The notes beneath the pieces were generated by a model, which was not told the origin of the DNA, did not search any database, and saw only the letters and a list, made by a program, of their open reading frames with translations. A program made the position numbers and the translations under genes. This document shows, piece after piece, positions 11,009 through 24,203 of a stretch of 64,000 nt of DNA. Origin of the DNA: Diphasiastrum complanatum (taxonomy: Eukaryota > Streptophyta > Lycopodiopsida > Lycopodiales > Lycopodiaceae); NCBI GenBank assembly GCA_029204225.1, contig CM055109.1, forward strand, positions 25,294,723 through 25,358,722, in the 5' to 3' direction. Numbering within the stretch: the stretch's first letter is position 1; each line of letters begins with the position of its first letter.

Positions 11009-12716
11009 ATAATTGCAAGATGTAGAGGAAACCGATAGCATGAGAGCCAAGAAGTACTAGTTAAGAATGACAAGCAAGAACTGTGTAAGCCTCATGGTGA
11101 ATCCCGAAAGATGGAATGACCATGTAGGAACTAGTATTTCTAGGCTAATGTAATAAATGCAAGTAGACCCCTCTTAAAGAAAGTAGAGTGAGCCACCTTT
11201 TGATGGTGACCTCTAGTGGAGAGCATTATTCCACTTGTAATTTGTGAAATGTGGAAATGCCATTAGGATGCCACCTAAGGAGCTCTCTTGCTTATTTAAG
11301 AGACTCCCTCTTTGTAGAAGAGGATTTTGCTTTTGTAAATGTATCTACTCCCTGCTGGAATGAGATTATCTTCCATGAGTTTTGATGCATTCTTGAGCTC
11401 CTTGATCATTCTTGTTTCTTGAGTGATGCATTAATGATCTTGCCCTTCCATTTCCTTTATGTGTGGTTGTGGACCTTAGTGGTGGATTAGATTTCATGTT
11501 TTCTTGTGGATTAATATAGGAATCAGCATTCAGGTAAACTAGATAGGCTGGATTTGTGGTGTAGATCTTGCATATCCTCTTACAATTTAGTTCTTGGGTT
11601 GTCCAAGAATCAAGAAATGAGTATTTCTTGATCCTTGGACTGCCAAAATGATGTTAGTCTTAGTTTCTTGATTCTTGTTTTTTGCATTTAGGTAGAATGT
11701 GTATGTTAGTTCAGTTTTAGATTGTTAAAATCTGATTCATTTCGTTTTTGCAACACGTAAAGTAGGATCTCATGGCATTTCACCCACTGTACACGTTGAT
11801 TTCTTGGTTGAATGCATGATCTACATGTTTGATTTGAAAGCATGTGGTTCTAGTGCAAGAGTGACTGCCCTGAGTCGTCCTTGGCTCAACCTTTTGCCTC
11901 TATTTGAATAACTTGATGTTAATGTGTATTGCATTGCATCTTGCAAATCTCATGCCTCATTTTAAGCAAAATGCCTATGGGAAATGGTATAATGTTAAGG
12001 AAGATGTGCTCACAAAAAAATGATAAAGACTAAGAGCATCTTCACATGTAGAACCCATCTTCGTAATTGACCTAGGCAGTGGGACATGCATGTGCTCTCT
12101 ATACCCAAATGTGGTTCTTTTGCTCATTCCATGTTGCAGCCTTCATGATGCTCGTAATTACTGTTGCACTTTTGGAATAAACGATATAAGAGATCGTTTG
12201 AATTTTACGAGGATGTTGGATCCACCCTCCAAAATCAATCCAAACATGCTATATGGCCAACCATGAGTTCTAATTTCATGTGAATTAAAATTAAGAACAT
12301 CCATTCTATCGATAGATCTATGACCCAAAAGATAGCACAAACAACTACACATTGTTAGGCAAGAGCACTTGCACTATAGCATGAAAGATGAAAAAAGCAA
12401 CATGAATGGAATAACCTTAAGATGGAACTTGAACATAGCAATGGATCTCATCCAGAAAATACTTGAGTAGGCCTAGTTGCTTAAATAGTATGGAAGTCAA
12501 ACCCGTAGAAGCCAACAATGGCAGGAGGATACATTACTGGGAAGGCAGACTTGGTAGACGGGAAGACATGATTATGGGAGCATGAAGACAACATGTGAAG
12601 ATGATTCCTCACCAAGGAACTCGTTCTTGACGTCAAGATGGGCCATGTGAGGGAGCATGTGAAAAGGCCCTTAGGGGCCTATTGTTGAGATTAGCATTAG
12701 TCTCAAAGTTAGTAGG
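11009..12716. other. No gene seen; possible LTR remnants
   Basis: After the copia-3 edge the sequence continues the host of that insertion. A promoter-like GCTTATTTAAGAGAC at about 11290 followed by a T-rich stretch resembles a retrotransposon LTR, and a purine tract near 12640-12680 precedes TGTTGAGATTAG, another LTR-like start. I found no paired copies and no long open frame, so these remain guesses. Confidence 0.3.
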
Positions 12717-12724
12717 GTTTTTAC

Positions 12725-13105
12725 CAGTGTTGGGCAAGTATCAAAATTTTTGATACCAGCCAAGTTCGTATTGTAAATTCTTCACAAATTTAATATTGGT
12801 CGAGTATTAATATAAGGAGGTATACGAGTTGTAGACTAGTAAATATGTAATTTGGGATACCAAACAAATTTGAAATATTTATAATAGAAAAATTCACTAA
12901 AATATATTTTTTGATACTATGAGAAAAAATTCCTAAAATGCCCCAGACCTAGGTATCAAGATGAATATTATTGTAGGTAATACTGGTGGATCCAATTCTA
13001 GATCCTAGTATCACAGAATTCTATACCATCCAAGTGCGTTCTATGATATCATTGTTGATACCCTTATTGATACCAATCGGGCACCTATATACCTGCCCAA
13101 CATTA
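12725..13105. mobile_element. Small TIR element A (hAT-like MITE)
   Basis: It begins CAGTGTTGGGC and ends with the inverted GCCCAACAT. Flanking octamers GTTTTTAC (12717-12724) and ATTTTTAC (13106-13113) match in seven of eight bases, as expected for a hAT-type 8-bp target duplication. The interior is AT-rich, has repeated GTATC/GATAC words and no coding capacity. Its left part is strongly similar to the left part of element B. Confidence 0.65.
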
Positions 13106-13113
13106 ATTTTTAC

Positions 13114-14486
13114 CAGTGTTGGTTGGGTATCAAAATTCTTGATAGCAGCCGAGTCATGTATTGCAATTTTTTTCACAAATTTGATATTGGTCGAGTATCA
13201 ATATGATGAGTGAGGTATACAAGTTGTAGACTAATATAGGCCATAGGCTAGTATCACAAGGGTGATACTAGTCGGTTATCAACCCGGGTATAAACGAATT
13301 GCTAAAAATACTTTTCTTAAAGGTGATATGTAATTTGAGATATTAAATTAATTTACTAAAAATATACTACTATTGGTACTGGGCAAAAATCCCTAAAATC
13401 CTACAAACTCAAGTATCAAGATGAGTATTAAGATAATTAATACTAGGGAATCTGGTTCTACATCCTAGTATTGCAAAATCATATATCAGCCGAGTATGTT
13501 CTATGATATCATTGTTGATACCAGTTTTGGCCGGGTATTGATTTTTTTCGGTTCTCAACCACCCGTTTATCAACCCAGTTCTAAAGACCCTAACCAGCGG
13601 GTACACTATTTCTCAAGAATCGGCTTCTATGTAGAACTGGCGGGTATGCTCTTTTGTAGGAACCGGCCACGGTTGAGAACCGTCGGGTCCCTTTGAGACT
13701 TGGATTGAGGTTGAGAATTGGACCGTCATTTGGAGGGGGGTATAACCCGAGTATCAATTCACCCTACAGAACCTAACATTCATTAAGGGCTTTTAGCAAG
13801 TGGGGACATCATGATAGATGAGAATGTAGACCTCATTGAGGAGTATGGATTTTTTCATGAGTAGGATGAGTAAGAGAATGTTAAGATAGACATTGTAACA
13901 AGACTTTTTTTCAAGGCTATGATTTTTGTTGATGGGTAGTTAGTTGATAAGTGGAATGTTAAAAACTTAAGAGTTTTGTTTAGCGGCTTTTATATGTCAT
14001 ATTTTTAGAGTGTTTATTTATTTGAGTTGTTTAGCTGTGAAGTGTGATTTTTTTTTTGCACAATTGAAATATCATAGGCATTGAAGAGTGCGAGATTTTT
14101 ATGAGTAATTGATAAGTGGAGGAATGCTCAAATTTTGTGCACTTACACTTTTTTTACATGGCTTCCACGTGTTTTTTAATAAATAATGTGAGGGAATTTT
14201 AACATAGTATGCAACAATAATTTTCGAAATGATTTTTTATTAATTTTTATAAAAATAGCATATATTGAGAACTTGATATAGGAACCGGCAGTTCTTAATA
14301 GAGTAATAACCGGCAGATTTGAGAATCGCCAAAGTTTATCTTATAAGATATTATTGAGAACCGCCAGGTGTCTTGGTTTCAAAAAAAGGGCAACACCCTG
14401 AACCGACGGGTATCATAAATATGTTAGAACCGCTCAACACTGGTTGATACCAGCGAGGCTCCTATATATACACTAGCCCAACACTC
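13114..14486. mobile_element. Larger TIR element B, relative of A
   Basis: It starts CAGTGTTGGTTGGGTATC and ends GCCCAACACTC. The right flank TTTTTTAC (14487-14494) matches the left flank ATTTTTAC in seven of eight bases. The first 130 bp parallel element A; the middle (13500-14400) carries GAACCG/CGGTTC-type words and is non-coding. Short open frames inside (for example 13409-13696 on both strands) are not protein-like. Probably a non-autonomous hAT-like element. Confidence 0.6.
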
Positions 14487-14494
14487 TTTTTTAC

Positions 14495-15282
14495 CTCTAA
14501 AGAACTGCAATAGTTTTGTTTATAAAATAGGAAATGAGGTGTCAATCTGCATTTCATCGGCATAGTCTCTAATTGTTGTCTTGAAAATAATTCAAGAGCA
14601 ACAAAATAGACTTGGCCCCACCGGATCCAAGGCGAGAGATACAATTTTTCTCCTTCAGTCCCAACCATCACCATTGGATGGAGTGGGACCAGCACTTGCA
14701 AGTGCCCTGCAATGCACTCCTTAAGTATTCCCCGGAGAAGATTTTGTATGGCTATGATAATTGTAAAAAGGATTATGACTTTCATGTTGAAATTCAACTT
14801 TACTTCTCACGCGTCTGGCTGAAGGCTATTTCGTAGATTAGGCTTTCTTTTCCGAATGAGGAAGGCATATCAGCCCTTCACAGCCATTATACTTGCAAAC
14901 TGCAAGCTTTCAGAGTTCCCGAGGACCGCTAGAGTCGGTCCCATACATCGCATGCCAACACAGCCTGACAATGTCAGAAGGCTTCGCACTTCAATTTGAA
15001 AATATATTATTATTATTATTCACGAATGAGTCTCCTATCTCAGAGACACTCTAGATCTAATCTCCGCACCGTTGGATTCCTCCAGATTAGATCTGCTTTT
15101 GCATCTTTAGCCGTTGAGAATTTGCTTGTGCCACGTGGTTAGCATCCGAGTGGTAGGGTGTAAAATATATCGTCCTTTTCAGGAGCCTGGGTTGCCTGAA
15201 AGGCTGAGGGAGTTTCCTTCCATTTTGTCGATCGATCTGATAAGCCGATCGATCGATCGACCGACCGACAAGAACAGTAATG
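14495..15282 (+). promoter_or_regulatory. Upstream region and 5' leader of the TOM1-like gene
   Basis: No coding sequence is supported here. A palindromic G-box CCACGTGG lies at 15131-15138 and an AT-rich TATA-like GTAAAATATAT follows at about 15158. A GATC/GACC tetranucleotide run occupies about 15228-15270 in what would be the transcribed leader. The leader would end in a consensus 5' splice site at 15283 (GTGAGT). The spacing is plausible for a promoter, but the transcription start is inferred. Confidence 0.45.
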
Positions 15283-16609
15283 GTGAGTAATTGCTGGCTG
15301 TTTTAATCGTCAAACTGATGCCTGTCTCTGGATCGACGTAAGTCTTAACAAACTTATATTTGTTTGCACCATAAATTGATGAAGTTTTTGTGTTTGCTGT
15401 CTCTTTTGTCAGGCTCGTTTACAATGTACATGGATCAATAATATCTGATTGAATGCATTCTTCAGAACTTTAGGATTTAACAGACTTATAATAGTTTGTT
15501 GTAGCAAGAAATTGATGCAGTTTTTCTGTCTCAGATTCATTTCTACCCATTTTGGCGGGCTCGTATACACGGATCGATACTATCTAAATCCATTAATTTT
15601 TTAGACATCTCAATAATATCTGAATAAATGCATTCTTTAGATCTACAATCTTAGTAAATGTAAAAATTGAATTAGCTTAAGCATAGAATGTCACCATAAG
15701 TGTAGAACAGCCGGTCTTTGATCGTTCATATCAAGTAGAGTATCTTATTCAGATAGTGTTGTTCTTCATGCAGATATATTCACATGTGAACTCGATAGCG
15801 ATGTGAAATCTATATGCATATTTCTGCGATGTGAAATCAATATGACATATTGACCGATTAAAGCTGGCTCAACTCAGCTTCAACGTTTTAGCTCTTCCGT
15901 TTGACATTTTGCGTTTAAGCTAATCTATTCTTCTAGATTCATTGAGATTCAAGGTCTAAAGAATACATTTGGATCTAAAGTTTCAATGAACCATGGCTTT
16001 AAAATTTCACGCAATAATCAGCGGTGTTCTTGACTGACTAATTTAGCAATCGTATAAAACTATCTTCTAATGAGCAGTCTGTGTAATGTTTTGTTTTCTC
16101 TTGTATGTCCTCTTCTTGTGCTGTTGATTGGAGTCCAACTTCTTACCTCAACGAGGTCTTCATCAACATGCCATTCATTGACGAAAATTTCGTAAACTGC
16201 TGAAATAGATAAGCTGAACAACTTTTTCGGATCCCGATCCTATAATATAGAAAAGATTTTAGTGGTGCTATTGATAAGTCTATCTGTTTATTGATGTCGA
16301 CTAGAACGATCAACCTTACAGGTTCCTATTTGACCGGTCGAAGAATTCATAACAATAACTCACGTTTGCTATCACATTGCAGGAGTTATGGTTGCTGGGA
16401 AACAGCACGGATGAGAAGCGGTTAATATACGAGAAACAGGCTGCAAGCGCCTCGTTCTCTAAAATTTTCTCTCTAATGCTACAAGGCAGTTGGTGTAATC
16501 TATCGACCGACACTACACCGATCACAGAAGATTGGTTAATGCTTCCATATTAATGTTTTTATTTATTCACAATCTAGATCGATAGCTTGCAAGCTTGAGG
16601 AAATTTTAG
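15283..16609 (+). other. Probable 5'-UTR intron of the TOM1-like gene
   Basis: GTGAGT at 15283 is a strong donor and TTTTAG ending at 16609 lies 12 bp before the start codon. No coding sequence is visible between them. This intron is inferred from splice sites only. Confidence 0.4.
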
Positions 16610-16621
16610 GTGGGATATAAA

Positions 16622-19600
16622 ATGGATGATCTGCTGTATGGAGCAATCGATTGGTGGGAAGAAGTGAACGATTCCAAAGCTTGGCAGAGTCGCATCTTTT
16701 ACTCACTCGCAGCCGCATATTCTGCGGTAGCTGCTATTGCTCTGGTACGTGACACGTCTAATCTTTTCACTACATAGCCTATGTTTGTGAAACATATTTG
16801 TCTCGTCATTGTTTTCTTTAGTTGTTCACAATGCGTCCACCCCCTCCACAATATGACTACACTATACAATGTATGGGTACTTATACACTATACACTACGA
16901 TTAAGCTATACAATGTATGAGTACAGTATGAATAGTTTTGTTGTGTGATCCAGTATTCTCTCGTATTTAGAATCGGAGGTGACTGTGTCCAAAACTCTAG
17001 AGGCACTCATTTTATTATCATTATATCTGGAGAGCATTACTCTTGATACATAAGATGGTCGATGCTGTACATTAAGTAATCTGCACATTAAGTAATCTGC
17101 TGGTGATTTAAGGTATGTCCATCTTACTTCATTGGCAATATTTGATTTTTTTTTATTGGTCTATTTTTGCCATGTGGCATTTTCCCATAAGCCAATTATT
17201 ATGTTGTGTGAATTATAGGTCTTGCCATTGGTGTAACTTGCTTGATTATGTTAACAGTTTGACTTTCCAATGGTGAGTGCATAGTAAGTCTTGAAGCCTT
17301 TCACTAGACCATGCATAGGCTTTAAATGACAGGGGTCTAAGATAGTGAGATGACACACATGCTTTAAATGCCAGGGGCCCATCTGAAGGTCCGGGTTAAT
17401 TAAGGGAGTAACCTGGACCTTCAGATGGGCACTTGGCAGTTAAAGCATGTGCCTTTTTCAACCTCTGGCCATGTTGAATTCATACTCTGCATCACTATAT
17501 ACAAAGCCTGGATTCGTCATTATGTATTGTCCCATTCTCCCAAAATTTGCCAATTTAACCCAAAAGCTGGCACGCACAACGGTCTACGACACTCATACAA
17601 ATAACACACTATAGATTTCCCATACGAATGCAATTTGAATGTCTGGAAGAGAAGATTCTTTGTTTCTTGCGAGTCGCATTTAGTTCACCAATCATCTTCA
17701 AGACATCATGCCCATATATATTCATATGCAAAACAAAAAAGGGAAAGGAATTTAATGGGAATTCGTTTTTTGATGACTTGATTAGGCCCCTCTTCCCAAA
17801 GAATTAAAAGTGAAAGCGCTCCAATCCCCTCGATCTTCGTAAGCCTTGCTCTGATACCAATGTAAAGATAAGCACCTCCAAGATCTTGCTTACAAGTCAA
17901 GGTCAATGCAAGTGCTTTGTCCACCTTTCACACAAGATGAAACTTACCTTTAAGGTGACATCTTACATGGCAAGGAGTAATGTTAACATTGGGATAAGTG
18001 CACTTACATGGGGAATTCCTCTCAATATGTTCACACTTATCCTCCTCCTATGTGAGAACTCCCTTAAAATGGATTTAATATAGTCATTTATATATGGAGT
18101 AATGTAGGTCCTCCACCAGCCACCCTTCTTCTACCTTTGATTGGTGAAAACTTCTCTCTCTTTCAAGTTATGGGGTCTATGCAACACATTAAGGAACATT
18201 CAAGAGAAAACAAATGGACCAATGCAAGCTACCCCATGGAATAGTTTGAAGGACTTGCCATTGCCCTCAATCCGAAATTAGCCTTTAATTGTGATTTGTT
18301 GGTTTGATCCTAAAATTTGTCACCCCAAATAGTCTAAAACAATCTTAGTTGTGTTGATAAGTGTTGGATCATGATTCAAGATCGCAACTTTTATTTATTA
18401 CATCACATGTCATTCTTTGGAGCCTTTTCTTAAGTCTGCAATGTTACAAAAAATAGATATCCGGTGTTTTAGCAAAGTCTCGTGCATCCCACTATTTACA
18501 AAGGGAACTTATCAGTTAATAGTGACCCTACTTTTTAGGAGGTCAGTCCAAAGACTCTCATGAGACCCAATATCCCCTTGGTCATCTCGGAATTAGGCAC
18601 TATAATTGATATTTACATTTCAATTTATAATTGTCTCCACAGACCGGTGACTTGGCCATTTGCTATTAAATAATTACAATTTACGTTAGGCAAAGGGATC
18701 CAAAGTACATGTGACAATCACCCATATCCCATCTCTCATGTGTATCTCTATTTAGAATCATCACCAACTTGAGATTTTTAGCATGATATAAATCCTACTT
18801 TCCTACAACTTCAAAAGACATGGTTTTTTTTCTACAAAATTGTAAAGATTTCTTTATGGAAGATATTGTTCATTTTGAATCTTTTGGAATCCAATGATCA
18901 GAACCTCGATTTGAATATGACAATGCAATCTAGTGTTAAAAAAATTGACGATGTGAACAACATATCTATGTAGAGCTACATAGGTGTAGGCATGGTGTGC
19001 AAGACCATCAAATTTATGTATAGCCAGCCAGACATGCCACATCAACACAATTATGAAAATGTGCCAAAGTAAATGAACATATATTTGAGTAATACCCATC
19101 TCATCACCAAAGACATCGATCTAAAGGGAAAGAGGAAGAGTTGACACAAGAAGAAATGACACCACAACTGAAGACAAAGTTTAGAATGATATAGGCAAGA
19201 AACGTTCATCTTTGCATCAACCATTGTAAATCAATTATGGTGACATTAAGCAGATGTACTTTTGTAATGTCCCTTCTTCCAATAAATTATGCTTCTTGGT
19301 TCTCCAATATTTGGCCATCACCTAAATGGTATGTGCATTTTGTCTATAAATCAATAATGCCTTGCAAAATAAAGTTTGCAACTTGGGAAATCGAGCCCGT
19401 AGAACATTGCATGTCTAACACATCACCATGTTAAATAAATTTACTCTTTAATAGAAGAAGCTTGCTGTTGTGAGCATTGAACTTTGAATGCAAAAACAAT
19501 CTTCTCATTAGGAAAATCGTGTTCATAAACACTTACCTATCAGAGCAGCTTAATCTCAACAAGGAGTAATTTTCCCACCCAGAGCTTTGCAAGTACTGTT

Positions 19601-20629
19601 CATGTTCAAAACATCAAACACCTTGTAGTGGATCTAGCTAGTCAATTATGTGAATGCGTAGCGGCAATGCCCAGAAAACTCTTTGGTTTGCAAGAAAAAC
19701 ACTTCTACTCGAAATGACTTAATTGATTTTCAAAATTTCTTTCTCCCCAAATGCTGCAACTCAAAATGCTTGCCAGTTAGAACACCTCATCTCTACAATG
19801 TTATGCTAAAAATTGCCAATGATTGTTGACTGATGATGATTGTGATCAGCTAGCTATAGCATGTCAATGTATGTTAAATTGCAGTTTATTAAAATTCTTC
19901 AAAGATTCCTGGTATCAAATGCTCCCTTCGTCTTGGCCCCCTCCCCTGATATGAACCAAGCCTTCACTCGCCCTTAGCATGTCTCAGGTTTTGACCATTG
20001 ACCAAAACCAGAGCTCCGAGATATCAAAGCCTGACCCATAAATTATGTAGACGAGCTCTAAGTTCTAACATGAATCCTATATTAAAAAAAACTGAAGGCT
20101 CAAATCTCCTTTTTATCTGTACTTCAAAGTTTTTAGCTCTAGAGAAAATGCCAGACAGGGAAACTTGGGCCTGTCTGCATCAACATCAAAGGGTTGGCCA
20201 CTTATGAAACTCTGTTGCAGATTCAACTGATCCGAATTCAATTGCGGGTTCCAGAGTATGGATGGACAACACAGAAGCTCTTTCATTTCTTAAATGTCTT
20301 AGTTAATGGAGGTGAGAAGGACTTATCATTCTTTGATGTCACTGCCAAAAAATGTTGCATTTGTTGATCTCTTAAGTTGAAGTGCTGGTTTTATTTTGGC
20401 AGTACGAGCTGTGGTGTTTAGTTTTCGTCGACAAGTGCAGTATCTAAAACCCGTGGTAGGCAAGAAAGTTGACATCAGCATTTTACTTCCTTTATCTAAT
20501 AAAATATTTTTCATTTAGGATTCATTTCATTGCCTTCAAAAGTTAATGCTCATTTTCAGACCTGCATCTTATGTTAAGAATGATGTAGACATGTTGCAAT
20601 ATAAAAAGAAGAATGATGTGGGCTGCTTG

Positions 20630-20685
<56 letters not shown>

Positions 20686-22962
20686 TGGAGATGGATGATG
20701 AACTCTGATTGTATTGGGCAGATTTTACAGTCAATTATTCTAGACCTACCGGGGCTACTATTCTTTACAACATATACTCTTCTAATTTTGTTTTGGGCTG
20801 AAATTTACCACCAGGCATGGTTTGATCTCTCCTAGTTGAAAATTTCTGTACACTTCATGCAACCATATCATGTTTATGCTAAAAGTCATTGCCAACAAAC
20901 AAGTAGTCCATTGTAAGCTTGTTTTCTGTAATTTGACATGCTATCTACGAGTCAGTTGTATCTCCTGAATAATGAGATTGGTGTATTAACAGGCTCGCAG
21001 TCTTCCAAATGACAACCTACGGCCAGCATTCTTGGGAATCAATACCTTTGTATACATTGCCCAGGTACATTATGGAAGAACCGCTGGCAAAACTTTGTCA
21101 TGTAGTTGCGGTGTGTTGGTGAAGCCCTATCCTTTCCTCTACCCGAGTTCAAGGTTTAGGCTCCAACCAGCAGCATAAATGAGACATCCAAGAGATTCTA
21201 GAAACAAAAACTTTTGTGACATATTGTTGTTTTGAATAGTGGGATCACAAAAGAGACTCCCATGGATCAATCAACCTCTAATCCTACCTTTGACCAAGTA
21301 CAATCTTTCGAATCTAGAGTATATTCTCAACTCTCATATTTATGTCTAATATCTATGCTTCAGATTTTGATATGGCTGGCTACCTGGTGGAGGCCGTCAA
21401 GTTTCATGGAGATATTTTCAAAAATGACTTTTGCAGGTATTCTGCCGTTCCCAAGTTTTTGCCTTTCCGTAATCTATATTGGATAAAAAAATAAACATCT
21501 GAATAAATGCAAACTTCAAATAAATGCTTTTTGAATCATTATCTCCCTTTTTTGTCCTTTCTCCTTTTTGTTGGTTTCTCATGTAGTCATGCAGGTATTA
21601 CTAGTAGCCTCGAGTTCCCAAGAAAATATGAGCAATTTTGAAGGGAATTTTGCGTATTCTATTATTCTAGCTTTTTTCCGGTAATTTTATCAACAATTGC
21701 TCCGTGTCAATTCAAATTTCTCAAAAACCATCAAGCATAGTCTAACTGATGCAGAAAAGACATATACAATCTAGAAATGAAGGATTTATTGTCAAGAGAA
21801 TAAGAAGCCCTGAAGTTTACTGGCAGAATGTACGTCTTATCTGTTCACCTGTCCATGCTCTTCTTTATTAAAGAGTGAAGGATGCCTTTAGCAAAAGCTG
21901 ATAGAAATCATTGAGGTGAGTACTATGAAAAATGTTTCTCGACCACATTTACTTCTTCATAATGCCTCCCCATTGTGTTGATCAACAAACACCATAATAA
22001 TCTGTTAATTTGACTCTTACCTAGACAATCTGAATAGGTTTTCTTTTTAGTAGTGCTAGCGTTCATCATGACTAACTCTGCCCTTCATGTCCGGGAAAGT
22101 GAGAGATGTATTTTGGTCTTTGTACGAATGTACGGAAGCTAACGTGGACGGATGTTTGTGCATTTGACCGGCATCTACTCTTCGGCTGATGAAGTAGCAT
22201 TTGTCCTGTGCTTTGCATGATGGAGTTCATGGTCTAAGAAAATCACTAAGCAAAAACTTACTCCCACCATTAATTCTATGCAGTCCTCAAGGATGGGGTC
22301 CAGGTTTAACCAAAGAAACCTACGGAAAACTTGAAAAGTTAAAAAAATTTGATAGAAGAGCTAGGAGTCAAGATACAAAACTCTTATCCTATTCTATTAG
22401 TCAAAATAAATTTTAGTCCCTATATTATGTCAACAAGATGACAAAGATGAATCCATGCAAGCTTCCCTGCAAGGCGATGCAAGCCACATAACAGGAGGCA
22501 TTAAGGGCACTTGTGGAAGATGTCCTGCCTCCTTCGACCACGGGGAAATAAACCCTATAATCATATGCTCGGAGCAAGAATACCTGAAGAGAGACATAGA
22601 TGTTTTCAAATGGCAACTTATCTACAGAATGAGAGTTAGCTCTCACGAGCAGGAATTAAAGAAAGCAGATGGAAGGGACTGAACCGGGAGACATACTCTG
22701 CAAGCTCTGCAGCAACAATGAGGCAGAAAACGTTGAGCATTTGATTGTTAGTTTCAGCACATAAACATTGTACTTGGACCTAGAGATAATTATAGATAAC
22801 GTGAAGCAGTGATTTTGAATTCTGTACTTTGATAGACTTTGGACATATCTTGGTCGTAGATAAGCAATATTGTAAATAGGTGCAGCTTCTGGAGTTATCG
22901 TGTGAATGTCGTTTGTAAATATTGTGTCCCACAGATCATGCCGAGTCCGTGGACATTAGGGA

Positions 22963-23006
<44 letters not shown>

Positions 23007-24203
23007 AACCTTCTCAGGAAGTCTGAAGAGGTTTACTACTCTCTTGGTACAATATGGCAATTTTTTTTTTTTGAAATATTTATCAACACAATTTGTAGTC
23101 AAAGTGCAAAACAAATGCTTGACTTCGTAAAGATTGCTTTCTCCCTGTTGTTGATAATGTTCAGGCATTTCCCTTGTAGCGGCTGTTGGATTCTTACTGT
23201 ATGGTGGAAGGTGAGGGACTACAGATTTCACCTTGATGAACAGATTCAATGATGCTTCAGAGCATCACATTTCTTTTTGTAGTTGAACCTTTTGTAAAAA
23301 CACCCAGGTAAGGTAACTAGGTCATTCAACTACGTCTATCGTTCTGATTTTTACAAAATCATGCTGCAGGCTGTTTCTTATGCTGCGCCGATTTCCAATC
23401 GAATCTAAAGGCCGTCAAAAAAAACTGCGTGAGGTTGGCTTCCATCGTACATTGACAGAGCTGTTGTTACCTGCTTGAAGTCTAGTATCCTAAAATTGGA
23501 TGCGCTTAATACGCATTCATAGAAACACCTACATTTGCAGTTGTTGTAGTCTGTCAAAAATTTAATTGACAGAGCAAATTCATTATCCATGTTATTACTT
23601 CGTTTGCGCTTGGACTGCGACTGCTGTCTTTATTGGTTCGCATTAGCAAAGCTCATACAATCTGTGCTGCAGGTTGGTTGGGTTACAGTGATTTGCTTCA
23701 CGTGCTTCACAATACGGTCTGCTATAGTAAGTATGGCATGTACTGCTCAGATTCTCTACCGTTTTCTATCTTGACTTCTATAAAAGCCTGAATGGTTATC
23801 ATTCGAATGTTTTGTTCCTGAATGTAAGTTTTCTGGTAAGTCTGACATGTTCTGATTCAGAGTTTTATTCTGGCACTCCCTAACCAAGTATTTGAACTTT
23901 TTGTAGATGGCTTGGTCGGCTTTTGATAAACAGGCCAATCTTGATGTTCTTAACCATCCTATCTTAAATGCCATCTATTACCTGGTATGTCTTTCAGTCT
24001 GCAAAAGTTGAAGACAATGTATGTTGCCATTGATTAAACGTTCCACATGATGATTGCATGTTATTTTTTAAGTAGAGGAGATCCTGACATTTTCACTGTT
24101 ACTTCCCCAGCTTGTCGAAATCACACCATCTGCGTTGGTTCTTTATATTCTGCGAAAATTGCCTCCACAACGTGTATCCAATCAATACCATCCAATCCAA
24201 TAA
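16622..24203 (+). CDS. TOM1/TOM3-family multi-pass membrane protein, 11 coding exons
   Basis: Exons: 16622-16744, 20221-20311, 20403-20455, 20722-20814, 20993-21064, 21364-21436, 23165-23210, 23370-23433, 23673-23726, 23907-23984 and 24111-24203. They join in phase to 840 bases (279 aa plus stop), near the usual 290 or so for this family. Recognisable blocks in order are [101 protein letters not shown] and LRKLPPQR. In Arabidopsis, TOM1 and relatives are roughly seven-pass tonoplast/endomembrane proteins known as host factors for tobamovirus RNA replication; their native role is poorly defined. Intron 1 is 3.5 kb and contains a foldback and an LTR relic. Intron 4 has a GC donor. It converges on the PP2C gene. 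No disruption is seen. Confidence 0.93.
17357..17451 (+). repeat. Near-perfect foldback in intron 1 of the TOM1-like gene
   Basis: The arms 17357-17399 and 17409-17451 are complementary over about 43 bp with four non-Watson-Crick positions (two of them G:U in RNA) and a loop of about 9 nt. A partial extra copy of the left arm (GGCTTTAAATGACAGGGG) lies just upstream near 17319. It would be transcribed with the gene's sense strand. It could be a young microRNA-type hairpin or a tiny foldback transposon. Confidence 0.7.
17700..18110 (-). repeat. LTR and primer-site relic of the L family, inside intron 1
   Basis: The minus strand reads a T-rich LTR end followed by TGGTATCAGAGC (17848-17859) and then AAGGCTTACGAAGAT, the same wording as at 39969-40030 on the plus strand. 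About 150 bp of leader remains on the left. No coding sequence is left. The outer LTR edge is uncertain. Confidence 0.6.
20635..20679. repeat. (AG)n microsatellite
   Basis: About 45 bp of uninterrupted AG in intron 3 of the TOM1-like gene, about 40 bp before the 3' splice site of that intron. Confidence 0.95.
20815..20992 (+). other. GC-AG intron 4 of the TOM1-like gene
   Basis: The exon ends CACCAG and the intron begins GCATGG; the acceptor is TTAACAG. The only nearby GT (six bases downstream) would throw exon 5 out of frame, while the GC junction restores the family sequence (IYHQ then ARSLP). Confidence 0.8.
22965..23002. repeat. (CT)n microsatellite
   Basis: About 38 bp of CT in intron 6 of the TOM1-like gene, 160 bp upstream of exon 7. 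Confidence 0.95.

Noticed and set aside
14462-14836. Overlapping 111- and 74-codon frames on opposite strands
   Set aside because: No domain, no splice context and no conservation evidence; probably chance in the TOM1-like upstream region.
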